Shown: piece by piece, positions 45,702-55,261 of the stretch
How the letters are laid out: each line of letters starts with the position of its first letter
How positions within the stretch are numbered: position 1 is the first letter of the stretch
NCBI RefSeq assembly: GCF_009299835.1
Contig: NZ_VKCZ01000011.1
Location: 1-64,000 of the forward strand
Direction: 5' to 3'
Source of the DNA: Microlunatus speluncae
GTDB taxonomy: Bacteria; Actinomycetota; Actinomycetes; Propionibacteriales; Propionibacteriaceae
DNA: 64,000 nucleotides
The notes under the pieces: generated by a model
What the model was told of the DNA's origin: nothing
Databases searched by the model: none
What the model saw: the letters and a program-made list of their open reading frames with translations, nothing else
Translations under genes and position numbers: made by a program

Positions 45702-46790
45702 GTGACTACGACAGTCGACACCACTACTGCTCCCGAGCAGCGGGCCCGATCGGCGCCGCTGCACCTGCGGATCTGGCGCAGTTACGTGCTACGCCGGATC
45801 CTTCGAGCGATCTTCGTTATTTGGGTCGTCGCTACGGGGGTTTTCTTCCTGGTCAGATTGTTGCCCGGCAATCCGGTCGATGTGTACATCAACTCTCAGA
45901 TCGCCATGTACGGGATGAGTTACGAGGCCGCGGCCGCGCAGGCGGCGTCGCTGTTCACCTTCGATCCCGGCACCCCGTTGTGGCAGCAATACCTTGAATA
46001 CCTGGTCGGCGTGGTCACCGGTGACTTCGGCATGTCGATCCTGTCGCCCGGCACCTCGGTGCTGGAGAAGATCGCGCTGCACCTGCCGTGGACGCTGTTC
46101 AGCGTCGGGCTGGCGTTGTTGATCTCCGTGGTGCTCGGTCTGCTGCTCGGCATGATCATGGCGTATCGCCGCAGCGGCGTGATCGACCACACCGTGAGCA
46201 TGCTGGGCAGCGTGCTGCACGCGATCCCCAACTACCTGCTGGCGATCTTGATCGTGGTGATCGGCGCGGTCCAGCTCCGGTGGATCAACTTCACCCAGAT
46301 GCGTGGGCACAGCTCCCCCGGCGTCGAACCACAGTTCACCTTCGCGTTCTTCTCCGACGCGATGTATCACGCCACGCTGCCGATGCTGACCTACATCCTC
46401 ACCACGGTGGGCACCTGGGCGTTGGTGATGAAGTCGTCCACCACCCAGATCCTCGGTGAGGACTACGTCATGGTGGCCCGGGCGCGCGGCCTGTCCGACT
46501 TCCGGATCGGCACCCAGTACGTCGGCCGCAACGCCGTGCTGCCGCTGGTCGCCCAGATCGCCACCCAGGCCGGCTTCGTGGTCGGCGGCGCGATCTTCGT
46601 CGAGAAGACCTTCGCCTACGACGGGATCGGCGTCACCCTGTTCGACTCGATCAACTCGCGCGACTACCCGGTGATCCAGGGCATCCTGCTGGTGATCACC
46701 ATCACCGTCGTGCTGGCCAACCTGGTCTCCGACCTGATCTACAGCGTGCTCGATCCACGGATCCGCACCGGCGAGGGAGAGGAGGACTGA
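45702..46790 (+). CDS. Oligopeptide ABC transporter permease (DppB type)
   Basis: A 362-residue inner-membrane permease. GTG at 45702 follows AAGGA by 6 nt. Helices begin at about residue 34 (LRRILRAIFVIWVVATGVFF), the LLPGNPVD motif and the EAA-type loop (VMVARARGLSDFRIG) are present. First gene of a six-gene operon for uptake of peptides or a similar solute. Confidence 0.93.
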   Translation: MTTTVDTTTAPEQRARSAPLHLRIWRSYVLRRILRAIFVIWVVATGVFFLVRLLPGNPVDVYINSQIAMYGMSYEAAAAQAASLFTFDPGTPLWQQYLEYLVGVVTGDFGMSILSPGTSVLEKIALHLPWTLFSVGLALLISVVLGLLLGMIMAYRRSGVIDHTVSMLGSVLHAIPNYLLAILIVVIGAVQLRWINFTQMRGHSSPGVEPQFTFAFFSDAMYHATLPMLTYILTTVGTWALVMKSSTTQILGEDYVMVARARGLSDFRIGTQYVGRNAVLPLVAQIATQAGFVVGGAIFVEKTFAYDGIGVTLFDSINSRDYPVIQGILLVITITVVLANLVSDLIYSVLDPRIRTGEGEED

Positions 46791-47677
46791 TGTCCGCGGC
46801 CACCACCACGGTCTCCCTGCCGAAGGGACGAGCGGTGCAGGGATTCTTCCGGGAACTGACCCGGAGCAAGGCCGGCTTCGCCGGCTTCGTCCTGGTGGCG
46901 TTGATCGTCGGCATGACGATCATCGCGCCGTTGGTCGTCGATCCGGCCAACCCGACCACCCTGGACAAGATCTGGGGCGGGCCCAGCCTGGAGCATCCGC
47001 TCGGCACCGACGGCAGCGGCAAGGACACGCTGAAGCAGATCCTGCTCGGCGGCCAGACGGTGATCTTCGTCGGCTTCGCGGCCGCGCTGCTGACGACGGT
47101 GATCGCGGTCGTGATCGGCTCACTGGCCGCCTACTTCCGGGGCCGGTTCGACGGAGTCATGCTGCAGCTGACCGACATCGTGATGACGATCCCGCAGATC
47201 GTCCTGCTCGCCGTGATGGGCGCGTTCTTCCGGCTCGACTCGCCGGTCGCCCTGGCGGTGCTGATCGGCGCCCTGTCCTGGCCGGTGTTGATGCGCTCCA
47301 TCCGGGCCCAGGTGCTGACGCTGAAGGAGCGGGAGTTCGTCGAGGCGGCCCGGCTGCTCGACCTCGGCACCCTGCGCGTCGTGTTCATCGAGATCGTGCC
47401 CAATATGGCGTCCTACATCCTGATCAACTTCATCATCGCGGTGACCAACGCGATCTACGCGCTGGTCGGCCTCTACTTGCTCGGGCTGGCGCCGCTGGCC
47501 GGAGCCAACTGGGGGCTGATGATCAACGATGCCTGGATCAAGGGGGCGATGTTCGACCAGAACGCGATCCTCTACATCCTGGCCCCGGTGACCATGATCG
47601 TCCTGTTGCAACTCGGGCTGATCATGCTGACCCGTTCGCTGGAAGAGATCCTGAACCCGCGACTGAGAGACCGGTGA
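46790..47677 (+). CDS. Oligopeptide ABC transporter permease (DppC type)
   Basis: A 295-residue permease. The N-terminal helix and the HPLGTDGSGKDTLKQILLGG segment are diagnostic of DppC/OppC, and the EAA loop is FVEAARLLDLGTLRVV. The ATG overlaps the stop of the upstream permease gene by one base (TGATG). Confidence 0.94.
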   Translation: MSAATTTVSLPKGRAVQGFFRELTRSKAGFAGFVLVALIVGMTIIAPLVVDPANPTTLDKIWGGPSLEHPLGTDGSGKDTLKQILLGGQTVIFVGFAAALLTTVIAVVIGSLAAYFRGRFDGVMLQLTDIVMTIPQIVLLAVMGAFFRLDSPVALAVLIGALSWPVLMRSIRAQVLTLKEREFVEAARLLDLGTLRVVFIEIVPNMASYILINFIIAVTNAIYALVGLYLLGLAPLAGANWGLMINDAWIKGAMFDQNAILYILAPVTMIVLLQLGLIMLTRSLEEILNPRLRDR

Positions 47678-48744
47678 TGATGTCAACGTACGAGCCGACT
47701 GACCATGATCAGCCGATCCTGTCCGTCCGAGATCTCGTCGTGCGCTACCGCACCGGCGCCGGCGCCGAGCTCGACGCCGTCCGCGGGGTCTCGTTCGACC
47801 TCTACTCCGATCAGTCGCTGGCGCTGGTCGGTGAATCCGGCTGCGGCAAGACGACGCTCGGCCTCGGTCTGCTCCGGCTATTGCCACGACTCGGCAGCAT
47901 CCCCGCCGGCAGCGTGATCTATCGGAACGAGCGCGGCCGCGAGATCGACGTGGTCAGGCTGGAGCGCCGCACGCTGCGCCGCTGGCGCTGGCGCGAAGCC
48001 GCCATGGTCTTCCAGGGCGCGATGAACTCGTTCAATCCGGTGCTCCGGATCGTCGACCAGATCGGCGACACCCTCCGGGCCCACACCGAGGGACGTAAAC
48101 CGTCCAAGGCGGAGATCATCGAGCGGGGCAGCGAGTTGCTCCGGGCGGTCCGGCTCGAGCCGGGCCGGGTGCTGTCCAGCTATCCGCACGAACTGTCCGG
48201 CGGGATGCGACAGCGGGTGCTGATCGCCCTGAGCCTGCTGCTCGAGCCCCGGCTGCTGGTGCTGGACGAGCCGACGACGGCGCTGGACATCCTGACCCAG
48301 CGCTCGATCGTCGACGTGCTGGCCGAGCTCCGGCAGAAGTACAAGTTCGCGATGATCTTCATCTCGCACGATCTCGGGGTGGCGGCCGAGCTGGCCGACC
48401 GGGTTGCCACGATGTATGCCGGCCGGATCATCGAGACCGGCACCAGCTCCGACATCTTCTACCGCCCGCGACACCCTTACACGTCCGGCTTGATCAACGC
48501 CGTGCCGCCGGTCACCGGCGATCTGCCCGAGCTGGCCTCGATCGGCGGCTCACCGCCCAGCCTGTCCGCCCTCCCCTCCGGTTGCGCCTTCCATCCCCGC
48601 TGCCGGTACGCGATCGAGGCCTGTGCCACCACCGATCCGGAGTTGGAGCCGATCGAGTCCCGCGGCCGCGGCCGCGATCATGAAGCCGCCTGCATCCGCT
48701 GGCAGGACGTCAAGCACGAACGGAAGGTGATCGCCCGTGCCTGA
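47674..48744 (+). CDS. Oligopeptide ABC transporter ATPase (DppD type)
   Basis: A 356-residue ATPase: Walker A GESGCGKTT, signature LSGGMRQRV, Walker B LLVLDEPTTALD, H-loop SHDLG, and the C-terminal oligopeptide domain with the Cys cluster (GCAFHPRCRYAIEAC) that often binds Fe-S. It overlaps both neighbours by a few bases. Confidence 0.94.
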   Translation: MMMSTYEPTDHDQPILSVRDLVVRYRTGAGAELDAVRGVSFDLYSDQSLALVGESGCGKTTLGLGLLRLLPRLGSIPAGSVIYRNERGREIDVVRLERRTLRRWRWREAAMVFQGAMNSFNPVLRIVDQIGDTLRAHTEGRKPSKAEIIERGSELLRAVRLEPGRVLSSYPHELSGGMRQRVLIALSLLLEPRLLVLDEPTTALDILTQRSIVDVLAELRQKYKFAMIFISHDLGVAAELADRVATMYAGRIIETGTSSDIFYRPRHPYTSGLINAVPPVTGDLPELASIGGSPPSLSALPSGCAFHPRCRYAIEACATTDPELEPIESRGRGRDHEAACIRWQDVKHERKVIARA

Positions 48745-49753
48745 ACCGTTGATCAAGCTCGACGGGGCCTCCCAGGTGTTCAAGAGCAAGCGCGGCGATG
48801 TGCCCGCGGTGAACGACGTCAGCTTCGAGGTCAATCCGGGTGAGGTGCTCTGCCTGGTCGGCGAGTCCGGCTGCGGCAAGACCACCAGCGCCCGGATGGC
48901 GGCCGGCCTGAACAAGCCGACCGACGGCACGGTCTCGTTCCGCGGCCGCGACATCTGGGGCATGGACAAGGCCGACTTCACCAATTTCCGCCGTTCGGTC
49001 CAGTACGTGCACCAGGATCCGTACGCGTCGCTGAACCCGATCCGTTCGATCAACAAGACGCTGACCGCGCCACTGCTGAAGCACAAGATCGCCAAGAACT
49101 CCGGGCACGCCCTCGAGCTCGCCGCCGGGCTGCTGGAACGGGTCGATCTTCATCCGGCCGAGTCCTATCTCTACAAGTTCCCGCACCAGCTGTCCGGCGG
49201 TCAGCGGCAGCGGGTCGCGATCGCCCGGGCACTGTCCCTCGACCCGAAGCTGATCGTCGCCGACGAGTCGACCTCGATGCTCGACGTGTCGATCCGGGTC
49301 GGCATGCTCAACATGCTCGGCCGGCTCCGGGACGACCTCGAGGTCGGCTTCCTGTTCATCACCCACGACCTGGCGATCGCCAAGTATTTCGGCTGGTCGG
49401 GCAAGATCGCGGTGATGTATCTGGGCCGGATCGTCGAGTTCGGACCGACCCCGGACGTGATCAACAACCCGCAGCACCCGTACACCAGGGCCCTGCTCGC
49501 TGCCGTCCCGGAGCCGGATCCGGAGCTGTCCAAGACCAGGGTCCCGGACGGCGGCTTGCGTTCGGCCGAGATCCCCAGCCTGCGGCGTCTGCCGACCGGC
49601 TGCACCTTCCACCCGCGCTGCCCGCGGTTCGAGGCGGGCACCTGCGACACGACCGAGCCGCAACTCGTCCCGATCGAGCCCCGGCGGCAGGTGTCCTGCC
49701 ATATCGTGGCCCGGGAGCACACGGCCTTGGACCGAGCGAGCGGCCATGCCTAA
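48737..49753 (+). CDS. Oligopeptide ABC transporter ATPase (DppF type)
   Basis: A 338-residue partner ATPase: Walker A GESGCGKTT, signature LSGGQRQRV, Walker B LIVADESTSMLD (Ser for the usual Pro), H-loop THDLA, and the C-terminal Cys cluster (GCTFHPRCPRFEAGTC). GTG start overlapping the upstream ATPase gene by 8 bp. Confidence 0.93.
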   Translation: MPEPLIKLDGASQVFKSKRGDVPAVNDVSFEVNPGEVLCLVGESGCGKTTSARMAAGLNKPTDGTVSFRGRDIWGMDKADFTNFRRSVQYVHQDPYASLNPIRSINKTLTAPLLKHKIAKNSGHALELAAGLLERVDLHPAESYLYKFPHQLSGGQRQRVAIARALSLDPKLIVADESTSMLDVSIRVGMLNMLGRLRDDLEVGFLFITHDLAIAKYFGWSGKIAVMYLGRIVEFGPTPDVINNPQHPYTRALLAAVPEPDPELSKTRVPDGGLRSAEIPSLRRLPTGCTFHPRCPRFEAGTCDTTEPQLVPIEPRRQVSCHIVAREHTALDRASGHA

Positions 49754-49967
49754 CCTCAGCCGGGCGATCCTTTCCCTCGCCTGCTTCATCACGATCGGCG
49801 CGGTGATCATGCTGTTCCTGGTCCGACCGGGGACAGCGGAGTTCGTGATCACCGTGGCCGCAGCGGTCATCGGGGTCGGCATCGGAGCCGTCGCCGTTGG
49901 CCTGCACATCCTGACCAATCGAAACGCAGCGAAACACCGAAGTTCTCGTCTCGAGGAGGAGAAATGA
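49746..49967 (+). CDS. Small two-helix membrane protein in the peptide-transport operon
   Basis: A 73-residue protein with two hydrophobic helices (about 7-27 and 33-56) and a charged C-terminal tail (KHRSSRLEEEK). It overlaps the upstream ATPase by 8 bp and the binding-protein gene by 4 bp, so it is translated as part of the operon. I do not recognise the family; it may be a transporter accessory or a vehicle for coupling translation of the binding protein. Confidence 0.75.
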   Translation: MPNLSRAILSLACFITIGAVIMLFLVRPGTAEFVITVAAAVIGVGIGAVAVGLHILTNRNAAKHRSSRLEEEK

Positions 49968-51796
49968 CCGATCAGAAGCCATCCCTGTCGCGGCGCACGC
50001 TGCTGCAGGCGACCGGCCTGAGCACCGTTGTGGCCGGCACTGGTGGCCTGGCGTCGGCCTGCGCGCCGGCGGCACCGAACACCCCGCAGGGGCCGGGCGC
50101 CGGCGGTGGCGAGTTCCACGGCGGCTGGCCGTACAAGCAGCCGCCGGAGGGCAACTACAACAACGCCGGCGTCCCGTTCGCCGGTGTCCCGTACCGGATC
50201 CTCACCGATTCGCCGTGGGGCGACGTGATCTGCCTACCGTCCGGCCTGTACTACTGGGCCGACAAGAAGTGGGAGCTGCTGCTGGCCGAGAGCTACGTCC
50301 TCGACCCGGCCGCCAACACGTTCACGATCAAGATCAAGCCGGACCTGAAGTGGAGTGACGGCACCGCGGTCACCTCGGCGGACTACATGACCACGTTCCA
50401 CTGCCAGTTCCTCCAGCGGACGTCGCTGTGGAACTACGTGACCAAGATCGAAGCGCCGGACGACCTGACGTTCGTGCTCACCATGAACCAGCCGTCGACG
50501 GTGGTCGAGCGCTACATCCTGCGCAGCAACATCATCGCCACCTCGGTCTACAAGGAGTGGTCCGACAAGGCCGCCGCTCTGATCGCGGGCGGCAAGGACA
50601 TGTCCAGCCCCGAGGGTGAGCAGCTCGGCGCCGAGTTCCAGAAGTTCGTGCCGAAGGAGTACGTCGCCAGCGGCCCGTACAACATCGACTACGGATCGGT
50701 CTCCAACACCCAGATCACCATGATCAAGAACGAGACCGGTTACGCCGCCGGCACGGTGAAGTTCGCCAAGATCGTGATCTACAACGGTGAGACGCCGGAG
50801 ATCACGCCGCTGGTGCAGAGCAAGGACGTCGACTACGCGACCCACGGGTTCCCGACCGCGTCCGAGCGATCCTTCACCTCGGCCGGCTTCCGGATCCTCC
50901 GGCCGCCGGTCTACTCCGGCCCGGCGCTGTTGTTCAACCTGGACAAGCTGACCGAGTTCACCGACCCACGGGCCCGGCAGGCGATCGCGCACGTGATCGA
51001 CCGGAAGGCCAACGGCACCGTGGCCCTCGGCGAGTCCGGCAAGGGCGTCGAGTTCATGGCCGGCTTCTCCGACAACCAGATCGACGAGTGGATGTCGGCG
51101 GAGGACAAGGGCAAGCTCAACACCTACGAGCTCGACCCGGAGAAGGCGACCGCGCTGCTCACCGAGGCCGGCTGGAAGAAGAACGGCGACGCCTGGACCA
51201 CGCCGCAGGGCAAGGCCGCGGAGTACGAGATCCAGTTCCCGCAGACGTTCGCCGACTGGTCCGCGGCCGCGACCAACGCCGCCGAGCAGCTGTCGGCGTT
51301 CGGGATCAAGGTGGTCCCGCGCGGCGTCGACGACAAGCAGGCGCCGGTGGACATCGACAAGGGCGCCTTCCAGCTCGCCATCCAGGCCTGGGGCGCGTCG
51401 AACCACCCGCACCCGCACTTCGCGTTCGTCCAGGACCTGTTCACCCACAACATCCCGATCGCCAAGAACCAGGGCGGCAAGGGAATGGCGTTCGAGCTGA
51501 AGACGACGACCAAGGCGTTCGGCCCGATCGACCTCACCGAGGCGGTCACCAAGGCAGGCTCCGGGCTGGACGAGGCCGAGCAGAAGGCCAACGTCACCAA
51601 GATCGCGATCGCCTTCAACGAGTTGCTGCCGATGGTCCCGCTGTTCGAGCGGTACGGCAACAACCCTGCTCTGGAAGGCACCCGGGTCAAGGCGTTCCCG
51701 CCGGACGGCGATCCGATCCTGCAGAACGCGCCCTACGCCGACAACTTCGTGATCATGTGGATCCTGCTCGGCAAGATGGAGCCGAGCAGCGCCTGA
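49964..51796 (+). CDS. Oligopeptide ABC transporter substrate-binding lipoprotein
   Basis: A 610-residue family 5 solute-binding protein. A Tat-type signal (SRRTLLQATG) and lipobox (LASAC) predict a lipid-anchored extracellular protein. The SBP_bac_5 core is present (FTIKIKPDLKWSDGTAVTSADYM). GAGGAG lies 7 nt before the ATG. The ligand may be a peptide or a plant-derived sugar; the family is broad. Confidence 0.93.
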   Translation: MTDQKPSLSRRTLLQATGLSTVVAGTGGLASACAPAAPNTPQGPGAGGGEFHGGWPYKQPPEGNYNNAGVPFAGVPYRILTDSPWGDVICLPSGLYYWADKKWELLLAESYVLDPAANTFTIKIKPDLKWSDGTAVTSADYMTTFHCQFLQRTSLWNYVTKIEAPDDLTFVLTMNQPSTVVERYILRSNIIATSVYKEWSDKAAALIAGGKDMSSPEGEQLGAEFQKFVPKEYVASGPYNIDYGSVSNTQITMIKNETGYAAGTVKFAKIVIYNGETPEITPLVQSKDVDYATHGFPTASERSFTSAGFRILRPPVYSGPALLFNLDKLTEFTDPRARQAIAHVIDRKANGTVALGESGKGVEFMAGFSDNQIDEWMSAEDKGKLNTYELDPEKATALLTEAGWKKNGDAWTTPQGKAAEYEIQFPQTFADWSAAATNAAEQLSAFGIKVVPRGVDDKQAPVDIDKGAFQLAIQAWGASNHPHPHFAFVQDLFTHNIPIAKNQGGKGMAFELKTTTKAFGPIDLTEAVTKAGSGLDEAEQKANVTKIAIAFNELLPMVPLFERYGNNPALEGTRVKAFPPDGDPILQNAPYADNFVIMWILLGKMEPSSA

Positions 51797-51812
51797 TCAC
51801 CGATCCAGCTGA

Positions 51813-51843
51813 TCACTGATCAAGCAGCTCACTGATCAAGCAG
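51813..51843. repeat. Tandem 15-bp duplication at the SGNH stop codon
   Basis: TCACTGATCAAGCAG occurs twice (51813-51827 and 51829-51843), duplicating the last three sense codons and the stop of the SGNH gene. It sits between that gene and the end of the peptide operon. Confidence 0.8.
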
Positions 51844-52860
51844 GGGCACGACGACGGCTTCCAGCCGATCGGCCATCCGGGTGAAGCCGAGGTCGGTCGG
51901 GTGGGAGCCGTCGACCGTGTCCTCCCGATCTTCGCCGAGCAGGGAATCCCCGGCCAGGTAGTGCAGGTCCTTCACGCCGGCCTCGACCAGCCGCCGGAAC
52001 CCCTCCCGGTGCGCCGCCCGCCGCTCCCGGTGCAGCGTCGCCTGCGCCGACCGGGCCCACGAGCCGGCCAAGGTCCGGTCCTCGACCAGCAGGATCGGGC
52101 CGGCCGGCCGGAGCTCCCGGAGCGCGGCGACGAACGGTTCGGTCCGTTCGGCCACCTGCTCCGGGGACATGTTGGGCAGGCAGTCGACGATCCACAGCGC
52201 GGCGTCGATCTCCCCGACCAGTTCCGCGAGCTCCACCTCCATCCGCCCGTTGCCGGAGAAGCCGAGACCGATCACCGGCCGACCCAACCGCCGGCCGAGC
52301 TGTGCCGGCACCGTCATGCCCGGCCGGGACGCGGCGGCCCCGTGCACGATCGAGGTGCCGTAATAGACGACCGGCCGCGCCGGGTCCGGCGGCAGCAGCT
52401 CGAAGTCCGCACCGGCCGGCACCCCGAGCTCAATCTCCTCCAGCCGGTTGAACAGCCCGAAATAGATCGTGTACGCCCGCTCGACCGGATCCAGTCCGGC
52501 GGCCAGCGAGTCCTCGGATTCGGGGAACCCGGAGGCGCCGGCCGACCCGACCCAACGGCTCAGCACCGGACCGGCTCCGGTCGCGTCGTCGCCGTACAGG
52601 TCGAGACCGCTGACCGCGAGGTTGGCCATGTGCCACTTCGCCAGCTCGGGCTGCCCCAGCCGCCAGCGGGCGCGGATCTCGGTCGCGTCGGTCCGGAACC
52701 GCGAGTAGAGCGAGCTCGACTGCCGGCTCAACTCCCAAACCGGGTCCGGCACCCGGCCCTCGGCATGGCGCGGCAGCCGGTCGTAGCGGCGTTCGGTCGC
52801 GCCCTCCGGCCAGCCCTTGCCCTCCGGTGCTCCGAGCCGATGCCACTGCCAGTCGGTCAC
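51829..52860 (-). CDS. SGNH/GDSL esterase with GxDLY domain
   Basis: A 343-residue protein. The N-terminal domain carries the GxDLY motif (SGLDLYGDD, about residue 90) that names the domain found before these esterases; the C-terminal SGNH hydrolase has block I YYGTSIVHGA with the nucleophile Ser, block II-III GFSGNGRME, and block V DGSHPTDLGF with Asp and His. It probably deacylates a carbohydrate. There is no signal peptide. The GTG at 52860 follows GGGGGACG. It converges on the peptide-transport operon and diverges from mdh. Confidence 0.88.
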   Translation of the reverse strand: MTDWQWHRLGAPEGKGWPEGATERRYDRLPRHAEGRVPDPVWELSRQSSSLYSRFRTDATEIRARWRLGQPELAKWHMANLAVSGLDLYGDDATGAGPVLSRWVGSAGASGFPESEDSLAAGLDPVERAYTIYFGLFNRLEEIELGVPAGADFELLPPDPARPVVYYGTSIVHGAAASRPGMTVPAQLGRRLGRPVIGLGFSGNGRMEVELAELVGEIDAALWIVDCLPNMSPEQVAERTEPFVAALRELRPAGPILLVEDRTLAGSWARSAQATLHRERRAAHREGFRRLVEAGVKDLHYLAGDSLLGEDREDTVDGSHPTDLGFTRMADRLEAVVVPLLDQ

Positions 52861-52983
52861 GTCGTCGTCCCCCTGTATCCCGAGCCCCGGGATGCGATCA
52901 CGATCACGCCACCCCTGGGTGCGGCGCACGCCGCCGGGCCATAGCCTACGGAGGTCAGCAGTACGTCCACGAAGGAGATCACC

Positions 52984-53979
52984 GTGTCCGCCAGCACTCC
53001 CGTCAAGGTCGCCGTCACCGGTGCCGCAGGTCAGATCGGCTACAGCCTGTTGTTCCGGATCGCCAGTGGCGCGATCTTCGGCCCCGACCGACCGGTCGAG
53101 CTGCGGCTGCTGGAGATCACCCCGGCGCTGAAGGCGCTGGAGGGCGTCGTGATGGAGCTGGACGACTGCGCGTTCGAGCTGCTCAGCTCGGTCGAGATCG
53201 GCGACGACGCGGACAAGATCTTCGACGGCGTCAACCTGGCCCTGCTGGTCGGCGCCCGGCCGCGGTCGAAGGGGATGGAGCGCGGCGACCTGCTCGAGGC
53301 CAACGGCGCGATCTTCAGCGCCCAGGGCAAGGCGCTGAACGATCATGCCGCCGACGACGTGCGGGTGTTGATCACCGGCAACCCGGCAAACACCAACGCG
53401 TTGATCGCCCAGCACAACGCCCCGGACATCCCGGCCACCCGGTTCAACGCGCTGACCCGACTGGACCACAACCGTGCCAAGGCCCAGATCGCTGCCAAGG
53501 CAGGGGTTTCGGTCGGCGACGTCTCGCACCTGACGATCTGGGGCAACCACTCCGCGACGCAGTATCCGGACCTGTTCAACACCTTGATCGCCGGCCAGAA
53601 CGCGGCAAAGGTGATCAACGACCAGAGCTGGCTGGAGAACGACTTCCTGCCGACCGTGCAGAAGCGCGGCGCGGCGATCATCGAGGCTCGTGGCGCCAGC
53701 TCGGCCGCCAGCGCGGCCAACGCCACGGTCGAGCACGCCCGGGACTGGCTGCTCGGCACCAAGGACGGCGACTGGGTCTCCCAGGCCGTGCCGTCCGACG
53801 GCTCGTACGGTGTCGAGGAGGGCCTGATCAGCTCGTTCCCGGTGACCACCTCGGGCGGCGAGTACACGATCGTCCAGGGAGTGGAGATCAACGAGTTCTC
53901 CCGGGCCAAGATCGACGCCAGCGTCGCCGAACTCGCCGAGGAGCGGGACGCGGTGAAGGCGCTCGGCCTGATCGGCTGA
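52984..53979 (+). CDS. mdh: Malate dehydrogenase
   Basis: A 331-residue NAD-dependent enzyme of the TCA cycle. NAD-binding [17 protein letters not shown], substrate Arg residues in [21 protein letters not shown], and the catalytic His in [12 protein letters not shown] are all present. The GTG start follows GAAGGAG by 6 nt. Length and motifs match the actinobacterial cytosolic type. Confidence 0.97.
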   Translation: MSASTPVKVAVTGAAGQIGYSLLFRIASGAIFGPDRPVELRLLEITPALKALEGVVMELDDCAFELLSSVEIGDDADKIFDGVNLALLVGARPRSKGMERGDLLEANGAIFSAQGKALNDHAADDVRVLITGNPANTNALIAQHNAPDIPATRFNALTRLDHNRAKAQIAAKAGVSVGDVSHLTIWGNHSATQYPDLFNTLIAGQNAAKVINDQSWLENDFLPTVQKRGAAIIEARGASSAASAANATVEHARDWLLGTKDGDWVSQAVPSDGSYGVEEGLISSFPVTTSGGEYTIVQGVEINEFSRAKIDASVAELAEERDAVKALGLIG

Positions 53980-53994
53980 GACACCGAAACGCCC

Positions 53995-54000
53995 TAAGCT
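53995..54000 (+). promoter_or_regulatory. Putative -10 box of the first DUF4190 gene
   Basis: TAAGCT, 7 nt before the ATG at 54008, without a Shine-Dalgarno sequence; leaderless layout. Confidence 0.45.
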
Positions 54001-54007
54001 TGCCGGC

Positions 54008-54775
54008 ATGAACGAGCAGCATCCCGGCGGCCCCACGGGCGGGCAGCACGACTCCAACTCCGGCGGCCCCGGCCGGTTCGACGACCAGCCGAGCCCGTTC
54101 AGCCGCGAGGCCGCCGGAGAGGACGCCGGCCTGGGGCCGGTGCCCGATCCGGGCTCGACTGAGCCCGACGGGTTCGTCGGCCACCCCGGCGGGCCCGCCC
54201 CGGATGCGTCCCCGGCCACGTCCTACCCGCCGGCATCCAACCCGTACGGGTCGAGCACCTACTCGCCGGGCTACTACTCGGCCGGTTCGTCGTCGTCCGC
54301 CGCGGAGAGCGCCGGCCCCGAGGCCCCGTACGCCCCGCCCGCCGGCGCCGCGGCACCGGCCGACCCGTACGGCTCGCCGACCTCCGCACCCGCCCCCGAT
54401 CAGGGCTACGGCACGCCCCAGGGCTACGGCGCCGGGGCACCGCCGGCCTACCCGGCCAATCCGTACGACACCGGCGGCTACAACTACCGGGCCGCGCCGC
54501 CGTACGGCTACCCCACCGAGCAGCACGCGCAGGGCACCACCTCGCTGGTGCTCGGCATCCTCGGCATCACCGTCTGCCCACCGGCCGGCGTGGTCGGCTT
54601 CGTCATCTCCTCCCGCGCCCGCAAGGAGATCCAGGCCGCACCGGGCCGCTACAGCAACAGCGGGATGGTCACCGCGGGCTGGGTCCTGGGCATCCTCGCG
54701 ATCGTGGCGACGGCTTTCTGGGTGCTGTACGTCATCGTCATCATTTTCGCCATGATCGCCACCGGGGGCAGCTGA
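54008..54775 (+). CDS. DUF4190 membrane protein, paralogue 1
   Basis: A 255-residue protein. The first ~165 residues are low-complexity, rich in Pro, Gly, Ser and Tyr (YGTPQGYGAG, YPANPYD); the C-terminal ~85 residues are the DUF4190 domain with two helices (TSLVLGILGITVCPPAGVVG and a second at the end) separated by a basic loop (SSRARKEIQ). Function unknown. First of four tandem paralogues. Confidence 0.85.
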   Translation: MNEQHPGGPTGGQHDSNSGGPGRFDDQPSPFSREAAGEDAGLGPVPDPGSTEPDGFVGHPGGPAPDASPATSYPPASNPYGSSTYSPGYYSAGSSSSAAESAGPEAPYAPPAGAAAPADPYGSPTSAPAPDQGYGTPQGYGAGAPPAYPANPYDTGGYNYRAAPPYGYPTEQHAQGTTSLVLGILGITVCPPAGVVGFVISSRARKEIQAAPGRYSNSGMVTAGWVLGILAIVATAFWVLYVIVIIFAMIATGGS

Positions 54776-54844
54776 GCAGAGCGGTCGGCGCGGAATCGTG
54801 GCGTGCATGGCAAAGCTGCCCCGGTTTACGCAAGAATGACCGCC

Positions 54845-55174
54845 ATGAGCAACCCATACGACCAGAACCCCTACGGTGGAGGGGGCGGCGTCCCGCAGCC
54901 CCACCCCAAGGGCACGCAGATCCTTGTCCTCGGCATCCTGTCGATCGTGCTCGCCTGTGGCGTCATCGGCCTGATCCTCGGCATCGTCACCATGGTGCAG
55001 TCGAAGCCGGTCCTCGCCGAGATCGACGCCAACCCGGCGGCGTACAACAACCGGCAGCAGGTCAACATCGGCCGGATCCTCGGCATCGTCGGCCTGATCC
55101 TCGGTGCCCTCAGCATCGTCTACTGGATCATCATGATCGTCATCGGCATCGGCTCCGCGATGGTCGGCAGCTGA
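54845..55174 (+). CDS. DUF4190 membrane protein, paralogue 2
   Basis: A 109-residue protein with a short N-terminus (SNPYDQNPYGGGGG) and two membrane helices (about 25-47 and 78-104) around a loop with NIGRILGIVG. ATG 54845 gives the compact form and follows an AAGAAT box by 7 nt. Function unknown. Confidence 0.8.
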   Translation: MSNPYDQNPYGGGGGVPQPHPKGTQILVLGILSIVLACGVIGLILGIVTMVQSKPVLAEIDANPAAYNNRQQVNIGRILGIVGLILGALSIVYWIIMIVIGIGSAMVGS

Positions 55175-55201
55175 TTCCACCCGTCAGGGAACCGAATCGC
55201 A

Positions 55202-55233
55202 GTTGGGGACGTCCGGTCACGGACGTCCCCAAC
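55202..55233 (+). terminator. Rho-independent terminator after DUF4190 paralogue 2
   Basis: Perfect 14-bp arms (GTTGGGGACGTCCG, 55202-55215, and its complement 55220-55233) with a 4-nt loop, followed by GTCTTTCC. It separates paralogues 2 and 3. Confidence 0.75.
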
Positions 55234-55261
55234 GTCTTTCCCCGAGTCGATCGGATCCCCG

